From: Rhizobium sp. FKL33
GTDB lineage: Bacteria; Pseudomonadota; Alphaproteobacteria; Rhizobiales; Rhizobiaceae
Direction: 5' to 3'
Length of the DNA: 64,000 bases
Assembly: GCF_005222915.1 (NCBI RefSeq)
Contig: NZ_STFX01000022.1
Coordinates: forward strand, 1-64,000
The first letter of the stretch is position 1. The number at the start of each line of letters is the position of its first letter. The position numbers and the translations under genes are program-made. The notes beneath the pieces were generated by a model, which searched no databases, was not told where the DNA came from, and saw only the letters and a program-made list of their open reading frames with translations. Below are positions 9,865 to 17,610 of the stretch, piece by piece.

Positions 9865-9878
9865 TTGATCAAGGTCAA
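9865..9878. promoter_or_regulatory. FNR/FixK-type anaerobox before the stress protein gene
   Basis: TTGATCAAGGTCAA matches TTGAY-N4-RTCAA at every fixed position. Its centre is about 72 bp before the usp start codon, which would allow a class II (-41.5) arrangement with a transcription start near 9830. FixK/FnrN-class regulators are known to bind this motif in rhizobia. Confidence 0.65.
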
Positions 9879-9888
9879 TCCGGGCCGC

Positions 9889-10665
9889 TCAATCCGTGTC
9901 CGTGTCCGCTTTGGCCTCCCGCCGGGCGGCCACCTCGGCCAGCATGACCTCCAACGCCGCAACCGCAGCGTCAAGAGCCTCTTCGGTGCGGGCGCGCACC
10001 ACGATGTCGGTGGAATAGCGCTGTCCGTCGAATTTGGGATAGGAGCCGATCACCGTCTCCGGATGGGCTTTCTGCACCGCCGTCAGCGGGCCGCCGATAT
10101 CGCCTTCGCCGAAGTTGCAGGGCGTCGAGCGCGACAGCATCTTGGAGCCCGTGCGCAGCGTCGGCAGCACATTGTCGAGCATTGCCTGGAAGATGTTCGG
10201 CACGCCGGCCATCACATGAACATTGCCGATCGAAAAGCCCGGCGCGATCGACACGGGATTGTCGATATGGGCGCTGCCTTCGGGCAGCCGCGCCATGCGC
10301 TGGCGGGCTTCGTTGAACTCCAGACCGCGCGCCTGATACATCGCGCCCAGCAGCGCCATGGCCTTTTCCTCATGCGTGACAGGCACGCCGAAGGCCGCGC
10401 CAACCGCATCGGCGGTGATGTCGTCATGGGTCGGGCCGATGCCGCCCGAGGTGAAGACATAGTCGTATTTCGCCCTGAGCGCGTTGAGCGCCGCGACGAT
10501 CTCGTCCTGCTCGTCGGGCACGATGCGGACTTCCTTGAGGTCGATGCCGTTGAGCGTCAGCATGTCGGCGAGATAGCCGATATTCTTGTCCTTGGTCCGT
10601 CCGGACAGGAGTTCGTCGCCGATCGCCAGCATGGCGGCCGTCACGATGTCGGTATGTGTCATCAT
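9889..10665 (-). CDS. CinA-type molybdopterin-binding domain protein (stand-alone)
   Basis: 258 residues of the MoaB/CinA N-terminal family (competence/damage-inducible protein A, COG1058 type). The family core is visible: A-M-L-A-I-G-D-E-L-L-S-G-R, then VFTSGGIGPTHDDITADAVG, then H-V-M-A-G-V-P. The C-terminal PncC nicotinamide-nucleotide amidase domain of full CinA is absent. The Mo-cofactor-like fold in this family can have ADP-ribose pyrophosphatase activity, but the substrate here is not known. The start is the first of two ATGs after CCCGGAGACACTG. Monocistronic by appearance. Confidence 0.88.
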   Translation of the reverse strand: MMTHTDIVTAAMLAIGDELLSGRTKDKNIGYLADMLTLNGIDLKEVRIVPDEQDEIVAALNALRAKYDYVFTSGGIGPTHDDITADAVGAAFGVPVTHEEKAMALLGAMYQARGLEFNEARQRMARLPEGSAHIDNPVSIAPGFSIGNVHVMAGVPNIFQAMLDNVLPTLRTGSKMLSRSTPCNFGEGDIGGPLTAVQKAHPETVIGSYPKFDGQRYSTDIVVRARTEEALDAAVAALEVMLAEVAARREAKADTDTD

Positions 10666-10880
10666 CAGTGTCTCCGGGAAGATGGTGGGCAAACTGGGCC
10701 CGAGGTCAGCGCGTGTCAAGCCGCGCGCGCCGCCTCGGCGTAAAGCAAAGCTGTTTCACAAAACCTCCATTGTTCAACAATAGAGAACACTCAAGCCGCA
10801 AATTGCCATCCTGCCAGGGCGAAACGATCCGACTATATAGCGGTTGTCGAATTTTTCTCTGACAACGAAGGGACGCCACA

Positions 10881-11480
10881 ATGGCAAAGGTTCTCGTGCT
10901 CTACTACTCCTCTTACGGCCATATCGAGACGATGGCCTACGCCGTCGCCGAAGGCGCGAAGTCCGCCGGCGCCGACGTGACCGTCAAGCGCGTGCCGGAA
11001 CTGGTTCCGGAAGACGTCGCCAAGGGCGCGCATTTCAAGCTCGACCAGGCCGCTCCGATCGCCACCGCTGAAGAACTCGCTGAATACGACGCCATCATCG
11101 TCGGCGCCGGCACCCGTTTCGGTTCGGTCGCCTCGCAGATGCGCAATTTCTGGGATCAGACCGGCGGTCTGTGGTTCCAGGGCAAGCTGGTCGGCAAGGT
11201 CGGCGGCGTGTTCACCTCTTCCGCCACCCAGCATGGCGGCCAGGAATCCACCATCCTCAGCTTCATCCCGACGCTGCTGCATCACGGCATGGTCGTCGCC
11301 GGCCTGCCCTACGCCTTCGCCGGCCAGATGGGCGTCGACGCGGTCAAGGGCGGCTCGCCCTACGGCGCCACCACCATCACCGATGGCGACGGCTCCCGCC
11401 AGCCGTCTGAAGTCGAACTGGAAGGCGCAAAGTTCCAGGGCGCGCACATCGCCAAGCTCGCCGCCAAGCTCGTCGCCTGA
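10881..11480 (+). CDS. wrbA: NAD(P)H:quinone oxidoreductase WrbA
   Basis: Flavodoxin-like FMN enzyme that reduces quinones by two electrons, protecting from oxidative stress. 199 residues, the normal WrbA length. The FMN phosphate loop is [11 protein letters not shown] at residues 8-18. [15 protein letters not shown] and [12 protein letters not shown] are diagnostic. The final [18 protein letters not shown] is the WrbA signature. The ATG is preceded by AAGGGACGCCACA. A terminator follows directly, so it is monocistronic. Confidence 0.97.
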   Translation: MAKVLVLYYSSYGHIETMAYAVAEGAKSAGADVTVKRVPELVPEDVAKGAHFKLDQAAPIATAEELAEYDAIIVGAGTRFGSVASQMRNFWDQTGGLWFQGKLVGKVGGVFTSSATQHGGQESTILSFIPTLLHHGMVVAGLPYAFAGQMGVDAVKGGSPYGATTITDGDGSRQPSEVELEGAKFQGAHIAKLAAKLVA

Positions 11481-11500
11481 GTTTGAACCGAGACATGTTG

Positions 11501-11529
11501 AAGGGCGGCGCTCGCGTCGCCCTTTTTTC
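11501..11529 (+). terminator. Rho-independent terminator of wrbA
   Basis: AAGGGCG (11501-11507) pairs with CGCCCTT (11518-11524), followed by further T residues. It starts 20 bp after the wrbA stop. Confidence 0.85.
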
Positions 11530-11605
11530 GCGCCTGCAAGCGAGAAGCGCGCCGCCGCCCCCTTGATCGAATCCGCATGCCGGGTTAGGCGAAGGCATCT
11601 ACTCT

Positions 11606-11690
11606 GCGGACATGGCGGAACTGGTAGACGCAAGGGACTTAAAATCCCTCGAGCTTGCTCGTACGGGTTCGATTCCCGTTGTCCGCACCA
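11606..11690 (+). tRNA. tRNA-Leu, anticodon UAA
   Basis: An 85-nt cloverleaf. The acceptor stem is GCGGACA/TGTCCGC. The D arm reads GCGG...CGC with AACTGGTAGA. The anticodon stem AGGGA/TCCCT has loop CTTAAAA, so the anticodon is TAA at 11640-11642. The long class II variable arm is CGAGCTTGCTCG. The T arm reads ACGGG-TTCGATT-CCCGT and CCA is encoded. The long variable arm with UAA fits leucine. Confidence 0.97.
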
Positions 11691-11878
11691 AAATCCAAAT
11701 TCGAAAATTCACGCTGATATCGATTTCTCTTCCGGAAATTGTCTGCACCGACAGAATAACCAACGATTGAAAACTATTATTTCTGTAGAATGTCATTTTT
11801 TATCGATGACTTCTGTCAGTCTTGTCGATATCGGTTTTCGCAGGCGGTGCCTGCACCCCTAACTGCAAGCGCTGCGCC
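11691..11878 (+). ncRNA. Possible small RNA ahead of the orphan terminator
   Basis: The 188 bp between tRNA-Leu and the strong terminator carry no supported protein gene. The segment 11830-11878 can form a further hairpin around GCAGGCGGTGCCTGC. This arrangement is typical of intergenic trans-acting small RNAs in rhizobia, but I recognise no known family and see no clear promoter. Boundaries are not defined. Treat it as a hypothesis. Confidence 0.3.
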
Positions 11879-11914
11879 CGGCAGAGGCATCTTAATGAGG
11901 CCTCTGCCGTTTTT
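11879..11914 (+). terminator. Orphan intrinsic terminator downstream of tRNA-Leu
   Basis: CGGCAGAGGC (11879-11888) pairs perfectly with GCCTCTGCCG (11900-11909) and is followed by five T residues. No protein gene precedes it for 190 bp after the tRNA. It is therefore either the tRNA transcript's end or the end of an unannotated small RNA. Confidence 0.8.
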
Positions 11915-12211
11915 GCACAAGGCCAGCGCTGCGATGAGCCGGATCTGGGCTGAGAGCGCGTCTCAGCAACGCGGTTAACGGCGACTAAATCCAGCCCAAA
12001 AAGCATCAGTTATCGCTAAATTTACGCAACCGCTTCAAATCCTTTTAATTGCCGTCATCTATTTTAGCATCATCCAATAAGGGGCCGGAAATGCGGATGT
12101 CCTCCTTTTGGAAAAGGAGCCTGTCTCGGGTTCCGGGTCGTCTCGTCCTCTAGCCGCGCTGGACGCAAGCGACAGTTTTGACCGCGGCGACAAAAAATTT
12201 GGGCAGACGCC
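11915..12211. other. Upstream region of the SUOX-like/kinase operon
   Basis: About 300 bp without a gene. It has AT-rich stretches near 12010-12070 that may hold the operon promoter, and a small hairpin (CTCCTTTTGGAAAAGGAG, about 12101-12118) in the putative leader. No recognised regulator site. Confidence 0.4.
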
Positions 12212-12724
12212 ATGCTTGCACGCCAGATCTCGCTCTTGACCGCCGCCCTTGCGGCGCTCGCAGTTCAGTTTGGACCCGCGCTCGCGCTCGATAAGCCGAC
12301 GGGCGACGTCGTCCTCACTGTCACCGGCGCAATCGACGACATCAATAGCGGCTCCGCCGCCGAATTCGACATGGCGATGCTGGAAAAACTGCCCGGCCGT
12401 GCGGCCACGCTCGAAACGCCCTGGACCCAGGGCAAAGTCACCTTCTCCGGTCCCTTCATGGCCGAACTGATGAAAGCCGTGGGCGCGCATGGCAAGACGC
12501 TGCGCGTCTCCGCGCTCAACGACTACACCGTGGAAGTGCCGCTTTCGGACGCCACCGACATCAAGACGATCCTCGCCACGCGCATGAACGACGAGCCGAT
12601 GTCGGTGCGCGACAAGGGACCGCTGTTCATTATCTACCCCTTCGACCTCGACCCTTCTCTCTATAATGAGAAATATTTCTCGCGGTCGGTCTGGCAGATC
12701 AAATCGATCGAGGTCATCGAGTGA
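12212..12724 (+). CDS. Periplasmic SUOX-fold (molybdopterin oxidoreductase-like) protein without cysteine
   Basis: 170 residues. MLARQISLLTAALAALAVQF... is a signal peptide cleaved near A-L-A. The mature part resembles the small oxidoreductase molybdopterin-binding (sulfite oxidase fold, PF00174-like) domain. Visible elements are V-L-T-V-T-G-A-I, F-D-M-A-M-L-E-K-L-P, W-T-Q-G-K-V-T-F-S-G-P-F-M-A-E-L-M, L-N-D-Y-T-V-E-V-P and G-P-L-F-I-I-Y-P-F-D. The protein has no cysteine at all, whereas true sulfite-oxidase/MsrP enzymes bind molybdenum through one. It is therefore probably not a Mo enzyme and may be a ligand-binding sensor. Its stop overlaps the GTG start of the sensor kinase by four bases, so the two are translationally coupled. 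Confidence 0.8.
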   Translation: MLARQISLLTAALAALAVQFGPALALDKPTGDVVLTVTGAIDDINSGSAAEFDMAMLEKLPGRAATLETPWTQGKVTFSGPFMAELMKAVGAHGKTLRVSALNDYTVEVPLSDATDIKTILATRMNDEPMSVRDKGPLFIIYPFDLDPSLYNEKYFSRSVWQIKSIEVIE

Positions 12725-14970
12725 CCAGCCCCATGCAGGAAAGCGACGTCATCCGCAAAGCCGGCAAGACGACCGCCGTGCTGCAGGTCTTCGCTGTCCT
12801 GCTGCTGGGGCTACTCGGTTCTCTCTATTACGATATCTCATCCCGCTATTCGGCGCTGCAGAGCGGCATCCGCGAAAACGCCATGTGGTCGGTCTACCAG
12901 CTGGACCGAGAAGCGCGTCGACTACGGGAGGTGGTGTCGATCGCCATCGCCAGATCTGACACGTCAGCCGCCTCGCAGAAGGAAATATCGCTTCGCTATG
13001 ACATCCTCTATTCACGCATGGCGATGCTCGAAAAGGCCAATTTCGAGGAAAACTTCAAGGTCGACGCCACCGTTCGCAAACAGCTGACGGAAATCCGCCG
13101 CACGGTCTTTCAAAACGCCCCGCTGTTCGACGACATCGCCGCAAAGAAGACGGTATCGATCGCAAGCCTCCGCATTCTCCAAATTCAACTCCAAGCGCTG
13201 ACCGTCAACAGCGAACATCTGCTGACCTACACCAACACGACGCTCAGCGCCGACCGCGCCGACGCCCGCCAGACATTGCAGGCGCTGGAAATGAAGTCGC
13301 TGTCGCTGATCGTTCTGCTGGTCGCTTCGGTGGGCTTCCTGATCTTCACCCTGCGCCGGCAGTTGCGCAGCGTCCGCGCCGCCGGCCTCAGCCTCGAGAC
13401 CATGGCCGGCAATCTCAACAACGCCTATCAGGCGGCAGAAGCAGGCAATCGCGCCAAATCGCAATTCATGGCGACGATGGGCCACGAGATCCGGACACCA
13501 CTCAACGCGATTCTCGGCATGGTCGAACTGATGGAGCTGAAGAAGCTGCCGGTGGAGTGCCTGGACAATCTGCGTACCATCCGCGGCGCAGGCGAAGCGC
13601 TGCTCGACATCATCAACGAGATCCTTGATTTCGCCAAGATCGAGCACGGCAATCTCGAGCTGGAATACCGTATCGTCGACATCAGAGCGCTGGCCGAATC
13701 CGCCACGGAAATGATGCGCGGCCGCGCCGCCGAGGCGGGCAATACAATCGAGCTGGATATGCCGGCAGTGCTTTCCGCCCCCTATATCCATTCCGATCCC
13801 ACCCGTCTGCGGCAGATCGTGCTCAATCTGATGAGCAATGCGGTCAAATTCACCGCCAATGGCGCGGTAACCCTTCGGATCCGCGAAACCGGAACCGAGC
13901 GTGCGCCCCGCCTGCGCATCGAGGTCAAGGACACCGGCATCGGCATCGACGAGAGCGGCCGCGCCAAGCTGTTCAAGCCCTTCTCGCAGGTCGACGCCTC
14001 GATCAGTCGCAAATATGGCGGCACCGGACTGGGCCTGACCATCTGCAAGCAGATCGTCGATCGCTTCGGCGGCGAAATGGGCGTCGACAGCGTGCCGGGC
14101 CTCGGCAGCAAATTCTGGTTCGAGATCCCGGCGCCCCGCTCGGAACTCGCGCCGCCCAACCATAAGTCTGAAAACGCCCCAGCCAACGCTCTGCCCAAAC
14201 TCACGGTGCTGGCGGTAGAAGACAACAAAGTCAATCAGCAGGTCATCCGTCGCTTTCTGGAGCATCTCGGCCAGGAGGTCCATCTCGCCGACGATGGCGC
14301 GCAGGCCGTGGAGTTCGCCTCCGGCAAGCGCTTCGACCTCATCCTGATGGACATGCAGATGCCGGTGATGGACGGCATCGAGGCGACGCGCCGCATCAAG
14401 GCGCTGCCGGCGCCGTTCAGCCAGACGCCGATCTGGGCCATGACCGCCAACGCCTCCGAGGACGATCGCATCGCCTGCGAGGAAGCCGGCATGGAAGGCT
14501 TCCATTCCAAGCCGGTGTCGATGATCCAGCTCCGGCAGCTCATCACCGATCTCGGCCGGTCGGCGCCGCGCATGCCGCTGGAAACGCCGTCGACGCCAGT
14601 CGTGAAGGAGGAGGACGTTATCATGGTGGAGACGCCGCCCAAGCAGCAGGACGACGCCTGGAAACGCCCGTTCGACCTGCGTCGCCAGGAAATCGCAGAC
14701 GCCCTGGGCGACGAGGTTTTCCAGGAACTGCTCGTCGATTTCTTCGAAGACTCCGATCGTCTGCTGCGCGAGCTTCTCGCAGCCTACGACGCCCGCCAGT
14801 CCGAAAAACTCGATCCGATGCTGCACAATCTCAAGGGCGCGGCAGCCAATGTCGGCCTGGCGGACATCGCTGCCACTGCGCAGCATATGCGGAACAACCA
14901 TCCGAGCCGCACCGAGCTCGAAACACTGTCAACGAACATCGCCAGCCGCAAAATGATGCTGGCGGCCTAA
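12721..14970 (+). CDS. Hybrid sensor histidine kinase with receiver and HPt domains
   Basis: 749 residues. TM1 is at about 18-36, with a helical periplasmic region to about 190 and TM2 at about 193-211. HisKA has H255 in F-M-A-T-M-G-H-E-I-R-T-P-L-N. HATPase_c lies at about 300-480, with N box L-N-L-M-S-N-A-V-K-F and G boxes D-T-G-I-G-I-D and G-G-T-G-L-G-L-T. A receiver spans about 494-610 (E-D-N-K, D544 in L-M-D-M-Q-M-P). The C-terminal HPt contains H702 in L-H-N-L-K-G-A-A. It thus carries a full His-Asp-His relay. I start at the GTG overlapping the previous stop; an ATG four codons in is the alternative. The next gene, an HD-GYP regulator 11 bp on, is the likely target. Confidence 0.95.
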   Translation: MTSPMQESDVIRKAGKTTAVLQVFAVLLLGLLGSLYYDISSRYSALQSGIRENAMWSVYQLDREARRLREVVSIAIARSDTSAASQKEISLRYDILYSRMAMLEKANFEENFKVDATVRKQLTEIRRTVFQNAPLFDDIAAKKTVSIASLRILQIQLQALTVNSEHLLTYTNTTLSADRADARQTLQALEMKSLSLIVLLVASVGFLIFTLRRQLRSVRAAGLSLETMAGNLNNAYQAAEAGNRAKSQFMATMGHEIRTPLNAILGMVELMELKKLPVECLDNLRTIRGAGEALLDIINEILDFAKIEHGNLELEYRIVDIRALAESATEMMRGRAAEAGNTIELDMPAVLSAPYIHSDPTRLRQIVLNLMSNAVKFTANGAVTLRIRETGTERAPRLRIEVKDTGIGIDESGRAKLFKPFSQVDASISRKYGGTGLGLTICKQIVDRFGGEMGVDSVPGLGSKFWFEIPAPRSELAPPNHKSENAPANALPKLTVLAVEDNKVNQQVIRRFLEHLGQEVHLADDGAQAVEFASGKRFDLILMDMQMPVMDGIEATRRIKALPAPFSQTPIWAMTANASEDDRIACEEAGMEGFHSKPVSMIQLRQLITDLGRSAPRMPLETPSTPVVKEEDVIMVETPPKQQDDAWKRPFDLRRQEIADALGDEVFQELLVDFFEDSDRLLRELLAAYDARQSEKLDPMLHNLKGAAANVGLADIAATAQHMRNNHPSRTELETLSTNIASRKMMLAA

Positions 14971-14981
14971 GGGGGTAGACA

Positions 14982-16055
14982 ATGCGCATACTTCTCGTAG
15001 ACGACAACAAGACCAACCTGACCATCCTCACCAAGCTGGTCGAGAAGCTGGACGGCTGCATTCCGCTGCCCTTCATCAGCCCCGAAGACGCGCTGTCGGA
15101 AATGCCGGAACTCGATTTCGACATCGGCATCGTCGATTTCCAGATGCCCGTCTACACAGGCGTCGATTTCCTGATCGAGACGATGCGCTTCGACAAATAC
15201 AAGGACAAGCCCTTCGTCTTCGTCACCGTCGACACCGACCTCGCCACCCGCATGGCGGCGCTGAACGCCGGGGCGATCGACTTTCTGACCAAGCCGATCA
15301 ATCCACTCGAATTCACCGCGCGCATCCGCAATCTGGTCGCGCTCGCCGACGCCCGCAACAAGCTGGCCGACAAGGCGGAATGGCTGCGCATGGAGGTCGA
15401 CAAGGCGGTGGGCGAGCTGCGCGCCCGCGAAGAGGAAATCATCTATCGCCTGACGCTCGCCGCAGGCTACAAGGATCCGGAAACCGGTCGCCACACCATG
15501 CGCGTCGGGCTCTATTCCGAAGCCATCGCCAAGGCCTACGGCCTGTCGCCCGAAGTAGCGGCCGACATTCGTCTTGCCGCGCCGATGCATGACATCGGCA
15601 AGGTCGGCATCGCCGACGAGATCCTGTTGAAGCAGGGCAAGTTGACCGAGCAGGAATTTGCCGAAATGCAGCGGCATACGTTGGTCGGCGGCCAGATCCT
15701 CGGCCAGTCGCGTTCGAGCCTGCTGCAACTCGCCGCCGAGATCGCCTCGTCGCATCACGAGCGCTGGGACGGCCAGGGCTATCCGCTTCGCCTGCAGGGC
15801 GCGTCAATCCCGCTGGCGGGCCGCATCGTCGCCATCGCCGACAATTTCGACGCGCTGACCACCGCCCGCCCCTACAAGGAGCCCTGGACGGCGGATCAAG
15901 CGTCGGAACATATCGTGCGCCGGGCGGGAAGCCAGTTCGATCCGAGCTGCGTTGCGGCGTTCAAGGCGGCCCTGCCTGAAATCCTCCGCATCATGCGCGA
16001 CAATTCGGTCGCCGATGACGCGCCCTTCTGTCTGCCCGCTCAGGCCGTCGCCTGA
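14982..16055 (+). CDS. Response regulator with HD-GYP c-di-GMP phosphodiesterase domain
   Basis: 357 residues. Receiver 1-125 has D-D-N-K, phospho-acceptor D52 in I-V-D-F-Q-M-P and K in F-L-T-K-P-I-N. A coiled linker runs 125-150. HD-GYP covers 150-350, with the H-D pair at 203-204 (M-H-D-I-G-K) and H-H-E-R-W-D-G-Q-G-Y-P starting at 258. All metal ligands of active enzymes appear present, so c-di-GMP hydrolysis is expected, lowering the messenger and favouring motility. It is the last gene of the three-gene signalling operon, followed by a bidirectional terminator. Confidence 0.95.
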   Translation: MRILLVDDNKTNLTILTKLVEKLDGCIPLPFISPEDALSEMPELDFDIGIVDFQMPVYTGVDFLIETMRFDKYKDKPFVFVTVDTDLATRMAALNAGAIDFLTKPINPLEFTARIRNLVALADARNKLADKAEWLRMEVDKAVGELRAREEEIIYRLTLAAGYKDPETGRHTMRVGLYSEAIAKAYGLSPEVAADIRLAAPMHDIGKVGIADEILLKQGKLTEQEFAEMQRHTLVGGQILGQSRSSLLQLAAEIASSHHERWDGQGYPLRLQGASIPLAGRIVAIADNFDALTTARPYKEPWTADQASEHIVRRAGSQFDPSCVAAFKAALPEILRIMRDNSVADDAPFCLPAQAVA

Positions 16056-16076
16056 TCTTTCTGAGCCCGCATATGG

Positions 16077-16100
16077 AAAAGGGCGCCGCGGCGCCCTTTT
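16077..16100. terminator. Bidirectional terminator between convergent genes
   Basis: Perfect inverted repeat AAAAGGGCGCCG/CGGCGCCCTTTT, with A and T runs built into the arms. It serves both the plus-strand HD-GYP gene and the minus-strand outer-membrane protein gene. Confidence 0.88.
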
Positions 16101-16122
16101 CTCGTTTGATCTGTCGCTCGGA

Positions 16123-16767
16123 TCAGAACTTGTAGCCGATGCCGATCAGCGCCTCGTGCTGCTGGGCGTCGACATCGGTGCCGCCGATATTGGCGCTGCC
16201 GTAATCGTTGAAGCGATATTCGACGCGACCGAACATGTTCTGGGTGAACTTGTAGTCCACGCCGGCGCCGACGGTGTAGCCGTGCAGGGCCTTGGTGTCC
16301 TTGTCGCCGCTGGCGTCGTCGAGGTAACCGCGGGTCACAGTGTAACCGGCCGCGCCGTAGAGCAGCGCGTTGTCCATGACGGCATAACCGACGCGACCAC
16401 GGACGGAGCCCGACCAATCGGTTCCGGCGTCGCGGCCGAGGACCTGCTCTTCGTTCCACTTATAGGAAAAGTCGCCTTCCAGACCCAGCACGATGCTGTT
16501 GTCGAGCTGGTGGTTCCAGCCTGCGAAAGCCCCGAGCGAGCCGCCGTTGAGCCAACGGTTACGATCGGTTCCGCCGAAGTCGTAATCTCCCTTGGTCCAG
16601 TTGCCGCCGCCCATGATGCCGATATAGCCGCCGGCCCAGGTTGCGGGCGCGGCGATTTCTTCGGTCACGGCCGGAGGAGCCGGTTCCGGCGAAACCAGGT
16701 CGGCCGCGTGAACTGAGGTCGCAGCGCACAGCGCCATGGCCGAGAGGATCAAAGTCTTCTTCATCAT
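16123..16767 (-). CDS. Outer-membrane beta-barrel protein, Omp25/31-like
   Basis: 214 residues. The signal peptide MMKKTLILSAMALCAATSVHA is followed by a short Pro-rich spacer and an eight-strand-type barrel. The strands include W-A-G-G-Y-I-G-I-M-G-G-G-N-W, G-L-E-G-D-F-S-Y, G-S-V-R-G-R-V-G-Y and V-D-Y-K-F. The protein ends in Phe (I-G-I-G-Y-K-F), the usual BAM signal. The family is an abundant structural outer-membrane protein in Brucella and rhizobia with no enzymatic role known. Monocistronic. Confidence 0.92.
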   Translation of the reverse strand: MMKKTLILSAMALCAATSVHAADLVSPEPAPPAVTEEIAAPATWAGGYIGIMGGGNWTKGDYDFGGTDRNRWLNGGSLGAFAGWNHQLDNSIVLGLEGDFSYKWNEEQVLGRDAGTDWSGSVRGRVGYAVMDNALLYGAAGYTVTRGYLDDASGDKDTKALHGYTVGAGVDYKFTQNMFGRVEYRFNDYGSANIGGTDVDAQQHEALIGIGYKF

Positions 16768-17216
16768 GTTTACTCCTTCGATATCTCCGGAAGGGCCCGC
16801 CTTCCGTCAATCGCCCCGCCCAAGACGGGCATCGCTGTTGACTATCAGCGGCCCTCTATGAACCCTGACGCACCGAGAACATCATGCGGCGCTCAAGGTT
16901 CCCGTCGGCGGTCGATTTTTCCGGGCCGTGCTTTAAAGCCCACAGCCGTTTGCTACGAAAATACTCATCACCGGCAAGCTGGGCGGCTTGATGGCTGAAT
17001 TGCGGTGATGAGGTGGCGGGGGTCGTCTAAGCAGAGGATGCGACCGAATTGCATCACCTTTGGTCGAACCTGATAAAACCACCGCACCAGCCGATTGCAA
17101 TCGTCACGATCGTAGCCAGAAAAGCCTAACTCCGCTAAATTTCTAATTTTTTGCGCAAGGGGAGATCCAGAACCTTGCTCTAGCGTTTCCAGTATAGAGT
17201 AACTGGATCAACAGCC
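16768..17216. other. Divergent intergenic region, no gene seen
   Basis: About 450 bp between the outer-membrane protein gene and a small plus-strand gene. It should carry both promoters. A GGAGTAAAC-type ribosome site precedes the Omp gene. A CCAGT/ACTGG repeat at about 17189-17206 precedes the plus gene. Otherwise nothing recognisable. Confidence 0.4.
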
Positions 17217-17561
17217 ATGACACAGATCGTGACAGTGTCGGCGCATACAGCGGCTTACGCCGCAGAAGGCTTGCGTCCAAATGCGCGCGTCAGCGGCGTC
17301 TCTCCCGTTGAGACCGCGACGCGCGCCTTGACGCCTGAGCGCAAGATTGCGCCGGACATCAAGTCGGGAGCGCCGCCCGTCATGTCGCCGGGAATGACGA
17401 CCTTTTTTCTCGAGGCTGGCGAAAAGCGCCGGCAGCCGATGATGACGTTCGCCCAGGCTGAAGAGGAATACCGGCTGAATGGCGGGCGGTCTGACGGACC
17501 AAGCGCGAGCCGGGTCGTCACAAGGCGACCCGAAAGGGAAGAAGAGACCGACGAGGGTTGA
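17217..17561 (+). CDS. Hypothetical protein
   Basis: 114 residues, hydrophilic, no signal peptide or membrane segment. Sequence is low in secondary-structure signatures (many Pro, Ala, Arg; C-terminus R-R-P-E-R-E-E-E-T-D-E-G) and probably disordered. I recognise no family. The ATG follows AACTGGATCAACAGCC without a strong Shine-Dalgarno. It is supported by the frame filling the gap and by the terminator-like hairpin shortly after the stop, so it may be real but is not certain. Confidence 0.5.
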   Translation: MTQIVTVSAHTAAYAAEGLRPNARVSGVSPVETATRALTPERKIAPDIKSGAPPVMSPGMTTFFLEAGEKRRQPMMTFAQAEEEYRLNGGRSDGPSASRVVTRRPEREEETDEG

Positions 17562-17566
17562 AACGG

Positions 17567-17593
17567 AAAAAGAGCGGCGCGGGGCCGCTCTTT
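17567..17593 (-). terminator. Terminator hairpin between convergent genes
   Basis: AAAGAGCGGC (17569-17578) pairs with GCCGCTCTTT (17584-17593). On the minus strand the stem is followed by TTTTTCC. It serves the copper-protein gene and possibly the plus-strand gene too. Confidence 0.75.
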
Positions 17594-17610
17594 CCATATT
17601 GGCGGACCGC

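Noticed and set aside
11606-11690. tRNA-Leu as an integration site of a mobile element
   Set aside because: No integrase and no duplicated tRNA 3' end were seen downstream; neighbouring genes look native.
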